A stretch of 64,000 bases of DNA from Kingdonia uniflora. Taxonomy: Eukaryota > Streptophyta > Magnoliopsida > Ranunculales > Circaeasteraceae. The notes under the pieces were generated by a model that saw nothing but the letters and a program-made list of their open reading frames with translations, was not told the origin of the DNA and ran no database searches. The translations under genes were made by a program, and so were the position numbers. This document shows positions 45,641 through 57,462 of the stretch, in pieces (within the stretch, counting starts at the first letter, position 1; every line of letters begins with the position of its first letter). The stretch spans positions 372,001-436,000 of the forward strand of contig JACGCM010002112.1 in the NCBI GenBank assembly GCA_014058105.1. Direction: 5' to 3'.

Positions 45641-48600
45641 TAGATAAAAACAATTTCACTTAAAAAAACCAATATCTTTACCATAGTATAAGATAATATT
45701 ATACTAAAATTCAAAATCACTATATGACAAGTTCATGAATTAGAAAATTTGAGAATGCATGTCTTAAAATTATCTAATATATAACAATATTATTATATCT
45801 TAAAATAGTAAACTAATTTATTCAGTTTCTTGCACCCATGACCCTTCAGTACTCTCTTCTTCTAATCCATAACCTCTCCAGCTAATGCCAAATCTAAGGA
45901 ACCTTCATGCGTTGTACCCTTAAGTACTAGTGGATCTTTGTACGCATCTACATCTTGAGTCAATTTCTTTGGGGAATCTAAGACAACATACCAATAATCG
46001 CTTCTCGTCAAATCTTTACAATAAAATACTTAAGATGTTTGAGATGCAAGTACAAATGGCTCATCCTCCTCTTTTGAAATTCTATTGAGTTTTTCCAAGT
46101 TCACATATATTAGGCTAGTTTCGGGTTCAATAATACAACCGCTAACCTTGTCCTCTATCCGTACCCAATCACAATAGAATACCGTTTGCTGAAAGTTAAA
46201 ATAGTCCAGCCCTAGAATTTCTTTGACCACTCCATAGTACATAGTTTCATCTTCCACCCCATTGGGATCACTTTTATGTGATATAAATGTCGTGATCGCC
46301 TTCATTGTAACGCCGCTATTTTGTGTTGTCGTGCTACTTTTTGATCCTTTTGTATGAAATACAAAACCATTAGCTTGATAAGTTTTATAAGTTATCGAAT
46401 TATGGTCAGGACCATCTGCTAGCCACTTTAAGACTGACACCTTCTCGTTTTCTAACTTGTATATTGACCAAGACATATGTATATATTAATATAGAACCAA
46501 TACAAAAAATAAACATATATTATACTAAATACAAGTCAAAGTCATACTTGTCGCCTTAACCATGGAATGAACTGTCATGATTTTTCAGATGTTATGGCCC
46601 CCTTCCTCCTTTGAACCCCTGAAGTGCAGCCTCGGTATAAATCTTATGTTTTCTACGAATGTGCAAAGATGCTATGAAATAAAAAAAGGAAAATCTAAAA
46701 GTTGACATATTTGTGATTGTCGTTATGAAAAGTGCACCAAATTATACGTATTCTTTCCATTCATCAACGTCATCATAAGATTCCAAAACCCATCTACACG
46801 CTTGCTCGTACTTCATTGGATCAAGGAAATAATTTGTGCCCTTTTTTTCAAGAGGATATTCACTAGAACATTTATCGTCATCATCCATGAATGGGTCCCC
46901 CCCTCATTTATGGCTTCCCTTCCTACCATCAGGCATGTACTCCATGCAATACATAATTGCCTCCTCAGTAATGTAGCGCATTGCAATGCATGCCTCAAGG
47001 TGTGTATGATTCTTTACGTAAAGTTTATACATTCTCATCATCCTAATAAATTGAAATCATTATTAATGATATCTAAGACTATGAAAAAAAATATAAATTA
47101 AAAGTTTTCCATATATTTTCTTACCTTTCAAAAGGATACATAGGAACAAAAAGGTGTATCATAGGAACAAAAAATGAAGGTGGAAAGTACTTTTCAAAGA
47201 CACATAATGCTTCAATAACATGTCGTTTGGCAACAGCAAGATCATCACAGCAAACCGACTTGGAGCATATTACTTTAAAGAATATTGATAGTTGTCGAAT
47301 TGTAGCAACCAATGGCTTTTGTTTCTTTAATCTGTACATCAGCAACACAGGTAGCAAATGTTGCATTAATATATGATTATCTTATGAACCTTTAGCTCAC
47401 TCAACGTTTCACAAATTAGTTTTTTCACGGCTCGAGAAAGAGTAAAGGGAGCTTTTGGCAAGAAAATCTTACTTCCTTTTTGAACTGGCCATATTTTTTT
47501 TCTTCTAATTTTCATTAACTTCAAATCTTGATGAGCTTACAATCTATCTTTTGTCTTGCCCTTCATGTCCATGAGTGTTGCCAAAAGAATTTGTGCTACA
47601 TTACTTTCAACTTGCATTATATCTAGATTGTGACGCACCAGAAGATCCTAAATAAATGTACATAAAAAATTTGAAAATTCAAATGGTCCAAAATTTGTCA
47701 AATATACTTTTACTTTACCTTCCATTACGGTAGGTCAAACATGATTGTTCTCCTTGACCAAGTTGTAGGTTCTTAGTTGATTCTTTTTTATCAGCCCGAG
47801 TTGATTCTTCTTCGTCGTTCCTAATAGACTATCCTTTATCAGCCATTGGTTTTGTCCTCTTCTTCCCAATTTGGAGCCCAGGTCCGTTCCCCTTCTTTAT
47901 TTCTTAACCATATGTTATCATAATATTTTCTACCTTACTTAGCACTTCAGATCCAGTCAAACGCCGATGAGCCTTTCTTTTATCCTCGAGCCCATTAAAT
48001 TACGATTTATGCTTTCTAAAAGGATGATTAAGGGATAATAATCTTTTAGTGTCCATATAACAATGCTTCTTCCCATGCTTAGGCCTTTCTGAATCTACAT
48101 TTTTGCCACAAACAGAACATGCATACTTTCCCCCAGTTCGGCAACCCAAAAGATATTCGTACGCCGGAAAGTTATGTATAGGCCATAATAAAATTGTTTT
48201 CATTATAAAGCTAGACTTTTTATGAGAGCCATATGTTCACTTGTCAGTGGACCAAATTCATTCAACTTTGAGATTAATGGTTGGAGATACACATCAATAT
48301 TTTTACCAGGACCATACTTTCTGGGTACCAATAACGATAACATCGTAAACTCCTTTCGCATGCATAAAGAAGGTGGATGGTTGTAAGGGACAATCATAAC
48401 TGGCCAGCAACTGTAAGAGATGTTCTTATTACCATATGGATTAAAGCTACCTATTGCGAGTCCGAGTCAAAAATTGTGTGATTTATCAGTAAAATCGGGT
48501 CACATAGCATCCACTCATTTCCAACACGTAGAACCCACTGGATAACTTATGACTCTGTCTGGAGAAGTCGGTCTCGAATGCCATGTCATATTCTCCACAA

Positions 48601-49012
48601 TCCACGGGATGCTGAGAAGTAAACATAACTTAATAAGACTTGACAACAAAAATGTTTAAAAAAAATCAAACAGAAAAAATGATCAACCTATAAAGTCTTT
48701 GTAGTCTTGGCGTCAAGGGAAAATATCTTAACACCTTCTCTGGCACTTTTCGACTTATCGTCTTTTCTAGAAACTTTTTTTTCCATTTACTCGCACCATA
48801 AGTAGGACACTTATCCTTATGCTCGTGCTCTATCCAGAAAAGTATACAATCGTTCGGGCATGCATGAATTAACTCGAAACTCATACTTAACGAATTAACC
48901 ACTTTTTTAGAAGAATATACATTTTTGGGCAATGTGTTATCCCTTGGAAGATACTTTTAAATACTTTCAACATTTCAATAAAGCTATTATCAGACCACCC
49001 ATATGTTGTTTT

Positions 49013-49907
49013 TGTTGGGGTTGAACATACGGAATACATCACCCTCGCACAATTTGGTTTTATCCGTTATCCTCATGGCATGCAAATAATCAACCAAGAA
49101 ACAGAGATACAATAATTCATGTACACATAACATAATATTTACCGGATGCTCACTCTAAGGCTACTCCCCACCACCAAGTTAGAAATCTATTATGTATCCA
49201 AGTTCAATTACAAGCCCTTAAGGGATTCCAACAAACATGGAAATCTCTAATCTCACAATAATTCTCATATAGATTTACAAGAGAGAAAAGAAACATAAGA
49301 GATCCATCAGGAACATTGAAGATTACCTTAACAAATACCATGTTACATACCTTCTTCTTAAATCCCTTCAATCTTCTTTCTTCCTTGATTTCTCATCATA
49401 GCAACCAAGAGCTACTTCCCCTCTTACCATCAAATCCCAAGATAACAACACCCTCCACCTTCTTCCTTGTAAAGACCAAATCTTTACAAGGTCTACCATA
49501 GAGGCTACATCTCTTCTAGATTTCAAGTTTCTCACACAGAAGCTTTTTAACTCATACACTTTGTTAGGAGGTTTTGAACTCATACTTTATATTTATAGAC
49601 TCTCTATTAGATCACCATCGAAGTATGCATCATGAGACAAACCATCGCTTTGGAATAAATCTCTTTAAAACGAACTTAAACAAAAACCAAACAGAGCATT
49701 TTTCATTCGAGCGACCTAAGTCTCGTTCGAACGACTTCAATCATCTCGTTCAAACGACTTCGACCTTCGTTTGAACGACCTTGACATAAAGAGTTCACCT
49801 TTAACAGTTCGAATTGAACACCAACTCGAATCTTCAAGCAACAGAGCTAGCTCGAACTTGAACATTAAAAATACCATTTTTAATCTATTTTAAGCCATAA
49901 CCTAACA
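49013..49907 (-). mobile_element. Solo LTR inside TNP2 (895 bp, TSD GTTTT)
   Basis: GTTTT at 49008-49012 and 49908-49912 flanks a TG...CA sequence that starts TGTTGGGG and ends CCTAACA on the plus strand. It interrupts the TNP2 frame exactly between ...IELISMK and YGWSDNSF. Read on the minus strand it starts TGTTAGG, has a block of GTTCGAACGA repeats, then a TATAAATATAAAG box near 49590, a typical U3-R order, so minus is the likely orientation. No internal region remains, so it is probably the product of LTR-LTR recombination. The family (copia or gypsy) is not established. Confidence 0.8.
49692..49850. repeat. GTTCGAACGAC-type repeats in the solo LTR U3
   Basis: CATTCGAGCGACC, GTTCGAACGACTTC, GTTCAAACGACTTCGA and GTTTGAACGACC follow each other within 100 bp, and related TTCGAATTGAAC copies lie further right. 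They sit upstream of the LTR TATA box in transcription direction, so they could be enhancer-like repeats. Confidence 0.75.
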
Positions 49908-50562
49908 GTTTTCATACTTATGAGCTCAATGGTAGCAGATAAGGTAGTGTGCTCTGCTTCACATCCAGGGTATAAAAGTCGAATCGCATCTTCCCTCAAT
50001 TTTTTTTGTTTATTATCACGTAGAACACTAAAATCCTCTACGCCTTATTGATCAACATCCACAATTTTATGGAAATCATCTCCATCCATGTATGTTGGAA
50101 GATCTTCAGGTTGGGCATACCCAAATGCGTGATCCACCAAATCAAACATTCTGGGGACATCATGAAGATGATCGCAGGTTGCCCCGTGATTCTTTAAGTT
50201 GGCATCATTGTTTTTAATTAGTTCTCCATGGAAGTACCAATTAGTATACAATTGATCAATACCTTTTGAAACTAAATGATGACAAACTTGAACTGATGTA
50301 ATTTGCCCATGCTTATTTTGACACTTAGCAGAAGGACAAGAAAACTCAATTAGACTTTAGATTAGCTTTTGCGATTACAATAAACGAATGAGCACCGCAC
50401 AGATATTCAACAGAAAGACTATCAGCCTTCATCCAATCCTTGTTTAGGCGAATTAAAGACATCTTACGTCAAGGACAAGGTAAGAATCCTGAAGTAGAAG
50501 AAATATCATAAAGAAACATAGTGAAGAAATAATATAAAGAAATATTATAGTAGTTTTTCCCT

Positions 50563-52122
50563 CTGTCATGAGGAAATAAATAAAAGTTTTTCTTCAAAAT
50601 GTCAAAAATATAAGATATTTAATTAAGCAATTTTAGCCCGTCATTTATACCAATCCAAAGTTGAATAGAGTTTCATATACACCTACTAGTAACTAAAAAC
50701 ATCTGACTATTTTACTGCCTATATTATTATTTAATATATTTTGACCCTAAAAACATTATATGCTATACTAATTATGTAAACCGGCAAACTTGCAATGATC
50801 GTGATGTGGCTTGGAAAGTGAAAATGTCCTTGAAGTGGTGGGAAGAAGTGAAAATTTGCCTCGACTTGCGTACAGTGAAATGTTTTTGCGCAATGTATAT
50901 TTGAAATTGGCACACAGCTGAAATTAAGGAAAAGAAATGACCGTGATGTGATAGGATTTTAAAACTAGAAACTTCTATTTTTAAAATAGGAAACTTGTTC
51001 TTTAAAAACCATAAACTTGCACTCTTCAAACAGGAAACCGATACTTTTAAAATTGGAAACTGGGACATGGATGGAATACGGAAAAGAAATGACCTTGATG
51101 TGATAGGATGGCTGGAAAGTAGAAATGCCCGAAAACCCATAGAGTACGGTGACGCAAAACTTGTCTTCTAGAAAGAGCAGGGGCACACTAGGTAGGGGAA
51201 AATAGAGCACACGGCTACTCTCTGCGTTTTATCTTTATTATGCAATGTTCAATCGTTTGAATACAAAAGAGCTAGAGCTACGCCGATCCGCAGCGTCATT
51301 CCCTACCCTAATACGAGGATATCTGGAGATAGGCAGATCTGCAGGTAGCGTGGTTGCATTTTACATCTGCAACAAGAGCTTTCGACCTCCCAGCCAACGT
51401 GATTAGAGACCGAGACGAATTTAGCTAGCTTAAAAAAAATGGCCTGCGTCTTCTATGAACTTACCATTGGAACCGTGACGCTATCCATGTTTCTGCCATC
51501 CATGTTGCGTGTATGAAACTACTGAAATGATGTGCGATTCATGAACATACTTAATAATCTTAAACTCATGATCTATTATGAAGGTTTATGAGGCCCAACA
51601 GTATTTTATGTCATATGAAGGACATCCCAAATCATTGCTCTCATACTCAATAATGATCAAGTTTAAGGGAAAGAAAGCAATAATGATTAAGACATGTATA
51701 AAGAATGTGATTGTATTTTATGAGAAAATATACTCTATACACATTTTGTATTTAGTATATTATCTTCTAATACATGATACATCATTCATCTTTGTTTTAT
51801 CTACACGTTGATAAAAACTATTATCAAATTTTATCCAATATGGAGCCATTATGGCGTTATTGGATAGTCTTTATGCAAACGTTAAGATCCTTGGAAGCTT
51901 ACTGGACTTAACGTGTATCTCATTAGACTCTTTACAACTCAATTTTGTATATGCTTCTATTAACTAACAACAAATAAGCAGTCCCAAACATTATTTTGTA
52001 ATAAATATCGTTCTATTAGAGCAACTGCTATGCTGACTGATTACTGTATTTGTTTTGTGAAAAAGTTGGATCATTTCTCAAAAGGAAATTTGTAAATTTC
52101 TATCTTTAATTTTTCTGCTCAG
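50563..52122. other. CACTA 5' flank and intergenic sequence, no gene
   Basis: Contains CCCGTCATTT-type phrases near 50637, a three-unit degenerate tandem repeat (50797-51125), a moderately GC-richer stretch at 51230-51480 without a frame, and AT-rich sequence to 52122. The right CACTA terminus should be here but no ..GTAGTG end was found. Confidence 0.4.
50797..51125. repeat. Degenerate tandem repeat, about 145-bp unit, three copies
   Basis: GATCGTGATGTGGCTTGGAA (50801), GACCGTGATGTGATAGGATT (50939) and GACCTTGATGTGATAGGATG (51090) begin units that share GGAAAAGAAATGA just before and AAACTTG..AAA phrases within. Confidence 0.55.
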
Positions 52123-52917
52123 GTGAATCAAATTGGTTATGTTACTGAGAATGTCTAGGCGTGCTGGCTGAGGTGTAATGGCAAGCCACCGAAGATATAA
52201 TACCTTTGCCCTGTACATCATTTTAATAATGTATCTAAACATTATATAACTTATTATACTTAAATTGTGGACACAGTGGGGAAACTGAAGATACATTCAT
52301 TGCTGACCTTTTTGTTAATTTGGCTATAGTAAGATTTTGACATGTTCTTTTTCTCATTTACTGTACTTAAAGGATTAACTAAATTGGGTATATATACATG
52401 TTTTTGTTTGTTTTCATTCATCTATTTTACATGACTTGTTATTGTGATTGTGTGAAACAAGGCTAGATTAAGACTGGGGCCCCTTGCAAATCAGAACTCT
52501 TAGTTAAATATAGCCAGGTAAACCTTTCGTGACCATTGGGGCATACAAATGTGTAGGATCTGTATTTGGGTAAACATTGATATTCAAATCCACAATTATT
52601 ATACAATTTCAATGTGGACTTTTTCCACTGTAACATTTAACAGGCTATATTCGATCTACAAGGATTTTTATCTGTATAAGAAATCTGTATGTCAGATTTA
52701 TTGTTCATATTGTCTATGAAATATAATGGAGTCTTAGGTCTTCATAATTAAGAAAAGTGGCCTCTTAGACGTACTTACAAATATCGATCTAGTATAGTTA
52801 AAGAGATCTCATGTTTTAAACTTTGATGTATTGCAGCTTCGGAGGATCGAAGAAGAGCTTGGACTTGCTACCGTTTATGCAGAAGCAAAGTTCCGTGTAC
52901 CAGTGGAGCTTTACTAA
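52123..52917 (+). pseudogene. Enolase pseudogene, last four exons
   Basis: Four exon-like blocks spell the C-terminus of enolase, the phosphopyruvate hydratase of glycolysis. About 52123-52193: VNQIGYVTEN, then RRAG(stop)GVMASHR with TGG changed to TGA and one frameshift. 52277-52328: GETEDTFIADLFVNLAI. 52467-52517: IKTGAPCKSELLVKYSQ. 52837-52917: LRRIEEELGLATVYAEAKFR and VPVELY, then the stop. Donors GTAAGA and GTAAAC and acceptors CAG/TAG border them at the positions used in plant enolase genes, so this came from genomic DNA, not a processed transcript. All upstream exons, including most active-site residues, are absent. Confidence 0.88.
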
Positions 52918-53900
52918 ATATTAGCAAGGAGTCTAAGCAAAAATTTTGTAATCAAGGCATCGTTTTTGAACGAATTGAGTAGTTTCAGATTATATAGTCC
53001 ATAAAATGGATCGCCTGGCAAATGTACATAACCATCAGAACCGTGACGTCATATGGATGGCAAAAACAACCTTCTTTTCGCGAATAAAGATGCAAAATAT
53101 TATTGTTCACAAATGAGATACCAGTTTTTGAACCTACGCATTGTTAAGCCGTATCATGAACTAAATGTAGTCGCCGTCGTAATTAACAAAACCAACCAAA
53201 AAACCATCCAGAATGACCCTCTCATCGCGCCCAACAAATCCCCCGATCCCTCCTTCTAAATTAAATTATGTAGAAAAAAATAGTTGATCTTACCCAAGTG
53301 TCTGTAATTGGGTACCTTACAATTTTTACCAAAATCTCACATAAGATTTGACTAAATTACTCCAAAATACTCCCGAATCACTCCCATATCCCCTAATTCT
53401 TACACTACAAACCCTAATAAACCATAGATCATATACTTTAAATCACTATATTTCAACACAACCCCACTCAAATTGAGCCAAAATCAAACAAACCTAATCA
53501 AATTGGGCCAAAATAAAACACCCCCAACATCATAAAACTATAAGAATCTTAAAAAGAAGAACAAAACAGAGATAAATATGTTAGAATTCACCATTCCACA
53601 CACAGATATAAATGTCAGAAGAAACATAAGTTGAGATTTTGGGAGCTAAAAAGGATGTCATTCTTGGTTAGAGAAAGTTATGGGCGGTATCTACCTCCAA
53701 GGCTACAAGTTTAGCTTTCAAAAATAACTAACTACCTTGAATCCTTAAAACTCAATTGATTCTAATCTAAAACTTCAAATTATATCTATGATATTATAAT
53801 ACAAAGCTTAATATCATAATCTCCTACAATAATATATTAAATAAACTCATTCAAAAAAGACATCTAAACTTAATCATAAGGACTCATATTATATCACTGA
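52918..53900. other. Intergenic, no gene seen
   Basis: AT-rich sequence between the enolase fragment and element D. A 68-codon plus-strand frame at 53053-53259 shows no family motif. Confidence 0.4.
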
Positions 53901-54638
53901 TATAGGGGCCTAACTTCACAAGGAGGGGAAGTCGGCTCTTACACCACGAGATTTATCTTTTATCAAAGAGGTCAAGCATATAATCAATAATACAAATAAC
54001 ATACTGAGAATATACTTGTGTGGAGGCCTAGAATGGAACACTCCACGACCTCTGATGAGGATTTTTAAGAGATTTGATATTACTGTCAAGTAGTCGAAGG
54101 TTCGAGTACTGGGTAAATTACAGAGTGATCGAAGGTAAACTTTAAGGGTTCTGAGGAGAGATTTTGTAACCCCTCCTTGGTTCCCCCTCTCTCCTATTTA
54201 TAGAACATAAAAAAGGCTGAGTCACCAAAGAAAGTCAAATTGCAAGTGTATCCTCTGGGTATCAGGCGGGTATCCCTGAGTTGGTGTTGATACCATAAAT
54301 ATCAGGTCTGGCACTGTGTTCTGACACTGTAGTCATTGCTGGTTCTGTCACTGTAGTCATCAGGACCAATAATGGTGCCATTCTTGTCTGGTGAGCTGGA
54401 TTATCAAGCACGTCTACCTTCGACCATTTACGACTATGGTTAAAGTATTCCTGATACTGATGTGGGGTTCGTGTGCTGACAGATCGGTCTTTGTCTATGA
54501 GGCTTATTCATAGTCAAAGTTTGTGTAGTCTTAGAAAGCTTGTTTACGGATTGATTAGGCTTCGAGGTATTAATGTAGGCTTTAATATAGCCTTTGAGTG
54601 TTCGACTGGGGTTAGAAGGCTGCGAGTAGGCTACTACA
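53901..54638 (-). repeat. 3' LTR of element D
   Basis: On the minus strand it starts TGTAGTAGCC beside the polypurine tract (54638). Its far end near 53901 reads TATAGGGGCCTAAC on the plus strand, matching the TGTAATGGCCTAAT end of the B LTRs, and CTCTTACACCACGAG parallels their ATCTTACACCCAATG. Length about 738 bp. The outer border is by analogy only. Confidence 0.6.
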
Positions 54639-54653
54639 TTCGCCCCCTCTCAG
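54639..54653 (-). other. Polypurine tract of element D
   Basis: The plus strand reads TTCGCCCCCTCTCAG, i.e. GAGAGGGGGCGAA on the minus strand, directly before the LTR start. Confidence 0.75.
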
Positions 54654-54895
54654 CAAGGGTCTCAGAAATAGGTATAAAAGCATTTGCTAAGAAAAACTAT
54701 TGGTTGTTGGAAGTTGAACGGTTAACTGAGGTATATTGGGCTTCCGAGGAAGGTAATAAAGGAGGGTAATTATGAAGTTATGGTGATTATGGAGTAATTA
54801 ATGATGTTAATGAGGACATAAATATGGTTGGTGAGGGGGTAACACTGTATACTCTTCGTCTTCACTCTCTTCCTCTGCATTTTGTGAAAAAAATC

Positions 54896-55243
54896 ATGGA
54901 TATCACTCCCAACACGCATTATCAGAGAAGGATGGGGTTTGTCAGAGACCATCGAATAGGATGGAAAATGGTTGAACTGAAGTTGAAGTTCTTTGGAGAC
55001 AAGGAGCTCGACTGGAACATGTCGGACCTGGTAGAAGTAGAATCTGTGGAGCCGATCAACGGGCAATCATATGCGTACTTATGGGGGATAATGCAGTGGA
55101 GGTTTACAGCTGCTGAAGAATATTATTTCTTCTTGTCGGCTTTGGCAAAACATCATGTGCAGGAAGAGGATCAGTTATTGGAGGATGAGCAGGGCTCGGC
55201 GGGAAGAGCTGGTTCATCTGAAAATAGGGCGAGTTCTTCGTAA
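54896..55243 (+). CDS. Small antisense ORF of Tat element D (copy 4, open)
   Basis: An uninterrupted 115-codon frame from the Met at 54896 (24 more codons are open upstream from 54824). It reads MDITPNTHYQRRM, then VELKLKFFGDKELDWNMSDL, VEPINGQSYAYLWGIM, AEEYYFFLSALAKHHVQEED and a Ser/Glu-rich tail. I chose 54896 because the tandem copy at 55899 begins SSGDTPNTRDQ, aligned just after this Met. It is the only family copy in the window without a stop. It is acidic and aromatic-rich, with no transmembrane segment and no known domain. It lies about 250 bp inside the LTR, opposite to pol. Function unknown. Confidence 0.55.
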   Translation: MDITPNTHYQRRMGFVRDHRIGWKMVELKLKFFGDKELDWNMSDLVEVESVEPINGQSYAYLWGIMQWRFTAAEEYYFFLSALAKHHVQEEDQLLEDEQGSAGRAGSSENRASSS

Positions 55244-55898
55244 GGTGGTGGCAGGGTTGTGGTGGTGACGGTTTTTTGTTATTATTTTATGTATGACTAT
55301 ATTAGAAGGTTTTTGTTGTTGTTTTTGTTGATGTCTGTAGATTTTCCTCTTCTTCCTTACTGTCCTCTTTTTTTTTATAATCGACGTAATGGAATGAGAA
55401 TAGCACTTCACTGAAATTGTTTGTATTTGTATCTGGTAAATATGGTAGACGAATAGATTGTAGGCCCAGGATCAAACATCAAACTGCGAAGGGTAAATAG
55501 TAGAAACAACTATCTTCGAGGGGAAAAGTACCTCGATTTGTCATGTAGGTATCAAAGATATTGGCTAATATTCGACCTAGAAAGAATAATTAACTCTGAA
55601 TTCTCGAAGTTTGATATATGTATTGAAAGAGTTGAAAGAGAAGGCATAGAAGGGTCGAGGGTTTTAGATTATGGAGGTGTCAATTGTAAAATCTTGGAAA
55701 TAGGTGTTAAGTGTGCATGCTGATAAAGCGGTTGAGTCTAGGAATTTGAAAAGGTTTGACTGTTGAGATTTCGAGGGAAACTTTTAAGACTGTGATAAAT
55801 ACAAGTTCTGATTAAGGAGGGCTTAAATGCATCTGCCTTCAGGTATAAGTAGGGTGTTTTGAGAGAATTTTAGGCGTCTACATTCTCTCTGTGTAAAC
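55244..55898. other. Spacer between the two small ORFs of element D
   Basis: It has a T-rich stretch after the first ORF (possible terminator and 3' UTR), then GAA/CGA-rich sequence. A TATAAGTAGGG box lies near 55848, about 50 bp upstream of the next ATG. No other gene. Confidence 0.4.
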
Positions 55899-56231
55899 AT
55901 GTCTTCATCTTCTCCCCATAGCAGCGGAGATACTCCTAACACCAGGGACCAGAAATAAGTAGCAGCAAGGGACCTTCGTATTCGGGAGAGGACGCTCGAG
56001 CTGAAGCAGAGGTTTTTTGGTGATCGAGGCCTTAATTGTGTTATGTTAGATTTGTTTGAACTGAAGCTAGGGGAACCAATTAGTGGGATGCCCTATGCGT
56101 ACTGGTGAAGGGTACTGATGAGCCTTCTCCCCATCAACCGGTTCACCTTCCTGGAGTTTTTAGCTAAGGAGGTGGTGGACAAGGAAGATGTTAAGCTTGG
56201 GTTCTCGAAGAAGCGTCCCGTTTGTAAATAG
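55899..56231 (+). pseudogene. Small antisense ORF of Tat element D (copy 5, tandem paralogue)
   Basis: A 110-codon frame with two stops: MSSSSPHSSGDTPNTRDQK, stop, then LELKQRFFGDRGLNCVMLDL, GEPISGMPYAYW, stop, then FTFLEFLAKEVVDKEDVK. It aligns with copy 4 across its full length (TPNT, ELKxxFFGD, EPIxGxxYAY, FLxxLAKxxVxxED), so element D carries a tandem duplication of this gene. A TATA-like box lies just upstream. Confidence 0.55.
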
Positions 56232-57462
56232 AAACTTCTTTAATGTGGTGACAGTACTGGTGTAGGATGGTAGGCAGGAATATTTGTGGGATTTTTTTTT
56301 TGATGTTGAATATTTTCTTCTGTGTTTCGATGTAAGGGCGTCTGCCCAAATGAAATTAAAAATCTATAAGATGACTGTCGAAGTGGAATACTGAAATATC
56401 TGTGTATTAAGACCATCATAATACTCGAAGGTAATTTAGGTGCAAAAATAGCTTGTCGAATGTCGAATATGAAAGAAATTGAATAACTGGCACATTTTAA
56501 AATCGAATATTGGGTTATCAATGGGCGAATGTTCGAGACATGATGTAGATGATTATTCGTTGACAGGAAGAAGGGGTTTCAAAGGTAGGTGAGCTTCAAC
56601 TGTCAGAACTAACAATCCCTACAGCTGGCATGTTAGAAACTGTACTGAGCATAGGGCAGAGTGCCCTGCAGTCATCATGATGTCTCCTTAGATTACAGAA
56701 AAAGGTTGATTTGATGTAAGGATTTGATTTAATAGCTTCGAGTGGGGATTAGAAGGTTCAACTTGGTTTAAAAATTTGTGTGAATGTGAGCGTAAGACAC
56801 GTACATAGAGTTAATGGAGGGTTAAGTAGACAAAACACATCTCAGCTAAAAAGTAGGGGTAGTTGTAATGATAGCGGTTTTGGAAATTGAGGTAGTTTTT
56901 TGTTATTTCGAGGAGGTATATATAATGGTAAGAGCAAGGTTATTGTTCTTGCTTTCCCACTTATAGAAAAAACCTGAGAGTTAAAGGAGGAGAAATACGC
57001 CATTATTTCATATAGCTTGTTCGTTGCTGTGGGATCATCAGATTTGCTGAGAGGAAAGACAAATACTCTACTTCAATAGGTATATCATCTTATTTCTGTC
57101 TTGCTGCTTTGTCTTCTATTTTTGTATGCGGAGTACATATTAGGGTAGAGGCTGCTAAGATTTCATAGTTGTGATGATATAATCGAGGATGGGGGAAAAC
57201 CATGTATCTTTGGGTCTAGCCTTTTGGGGTTCTGAGGGTATTGATGGTGTGATAGGGATTGGAGTCAAACATTCGACTATGATAGTATGGGTTGGAAAGA
57301 GTAGGTGAAAATAGGTTATTGACACATAATAGTCGAATATATCGATCTAATTGTGTGTCACTTCTTCTGAAGGATAAGATGCGTACCCGCCGATCTTCGA
57401 GACTGAGGCTAGTAGACGAGGGGATCAAATAAAATAAGGCTAGTGTATCTGATCGTGCTCCG
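56232..57462. other. Leader of the large antisense gene of element D
   Basis: No coding frame. GGTATATATAATGG at 56924-56937 is a good TATA candidate for transcription toward the ORF that starts at 57463. The stretch after it could be a leader, with a donor-like AGGTATAT near 57079. Confidence 0.4.

Larger units (their letters stand above)
45862..50462 (-). pseudogene. CACTA transposase, TNP2 type (Transposase_21)
   Basis: Starts MSLIRLNKDWMKADSLSVEY at 50462 (transposase-associated domain). A frame at 50251-50045 follows (DLVDHAFGYAQPEDLP), then AIRLLYPGCEAEHTTLSATI up to 49913, where a solo LTR interrupts. It resumes at 49012 with YGWSDNSFIEMLKV and IHACPNDCILFWIEHEHKD; then FPLTPRLQRLYR; VPYNHPPSLCM and KNIDVYLQPLISKL; FPAYEYLLGCRTGGKYACS; and HNLDIMQVESNVAQILLAT. 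The C-terminus has a DUF4218-like part (47366-46813; RQLSIFFKVICSKSVC, YFPPSFFVPMIHL) and a DUF4216 part (46476-46030; NSGVTMKAIT, YYGVVKEILGLDY, EPFVLASQ). It ends at 45862. This is the DDE-type transposase that cuts CACTA ends. Stops and frameshifts make it inactive. Confidence 0.88.
22947..50560 (-). mobile_element. En/Spm (CACTA) transposon, carrying nested insertions and a gene fragment
   Basis: A CACTACAATAAAAAGG terminus at 22947 begins the element. Its subterminal region (ATGAGGGC, ACCCGTCGTCATTTG) is cut at 23101 by element C and resumes at 37473 with similar GCGACA and CCGTCAT phrases. The minus strand carries TNP2-type and Transposase_24-like transposase genes plus a host-derived fragment. 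The right terminus was not found; the given end is a minimum just beyond the TNP2 start. The element is inactive: its left end is split, TNP2 contains a solo LTR, and there are multiple stops. Confidence 0.65.

Noticed and set aside
49921..50008. tRNA-like or SINE-like signal on the plus strand: A-box-like TGAGCTCAATGG, B-box-like AAGTCGAATCGC and a T run
   Set aside because: The opposite strand is an uninterrupted TNP2 coding segment (AIRLLYPGCEAEHTTLSAT) that continues across the solo LTR, so the match is coincidental.
53400..53412. CACTACAAACCC as the second CACTA terminus
   Set aside because: It points the wrong way for a right-hand end and the following bases do not match the terminus at 22947.
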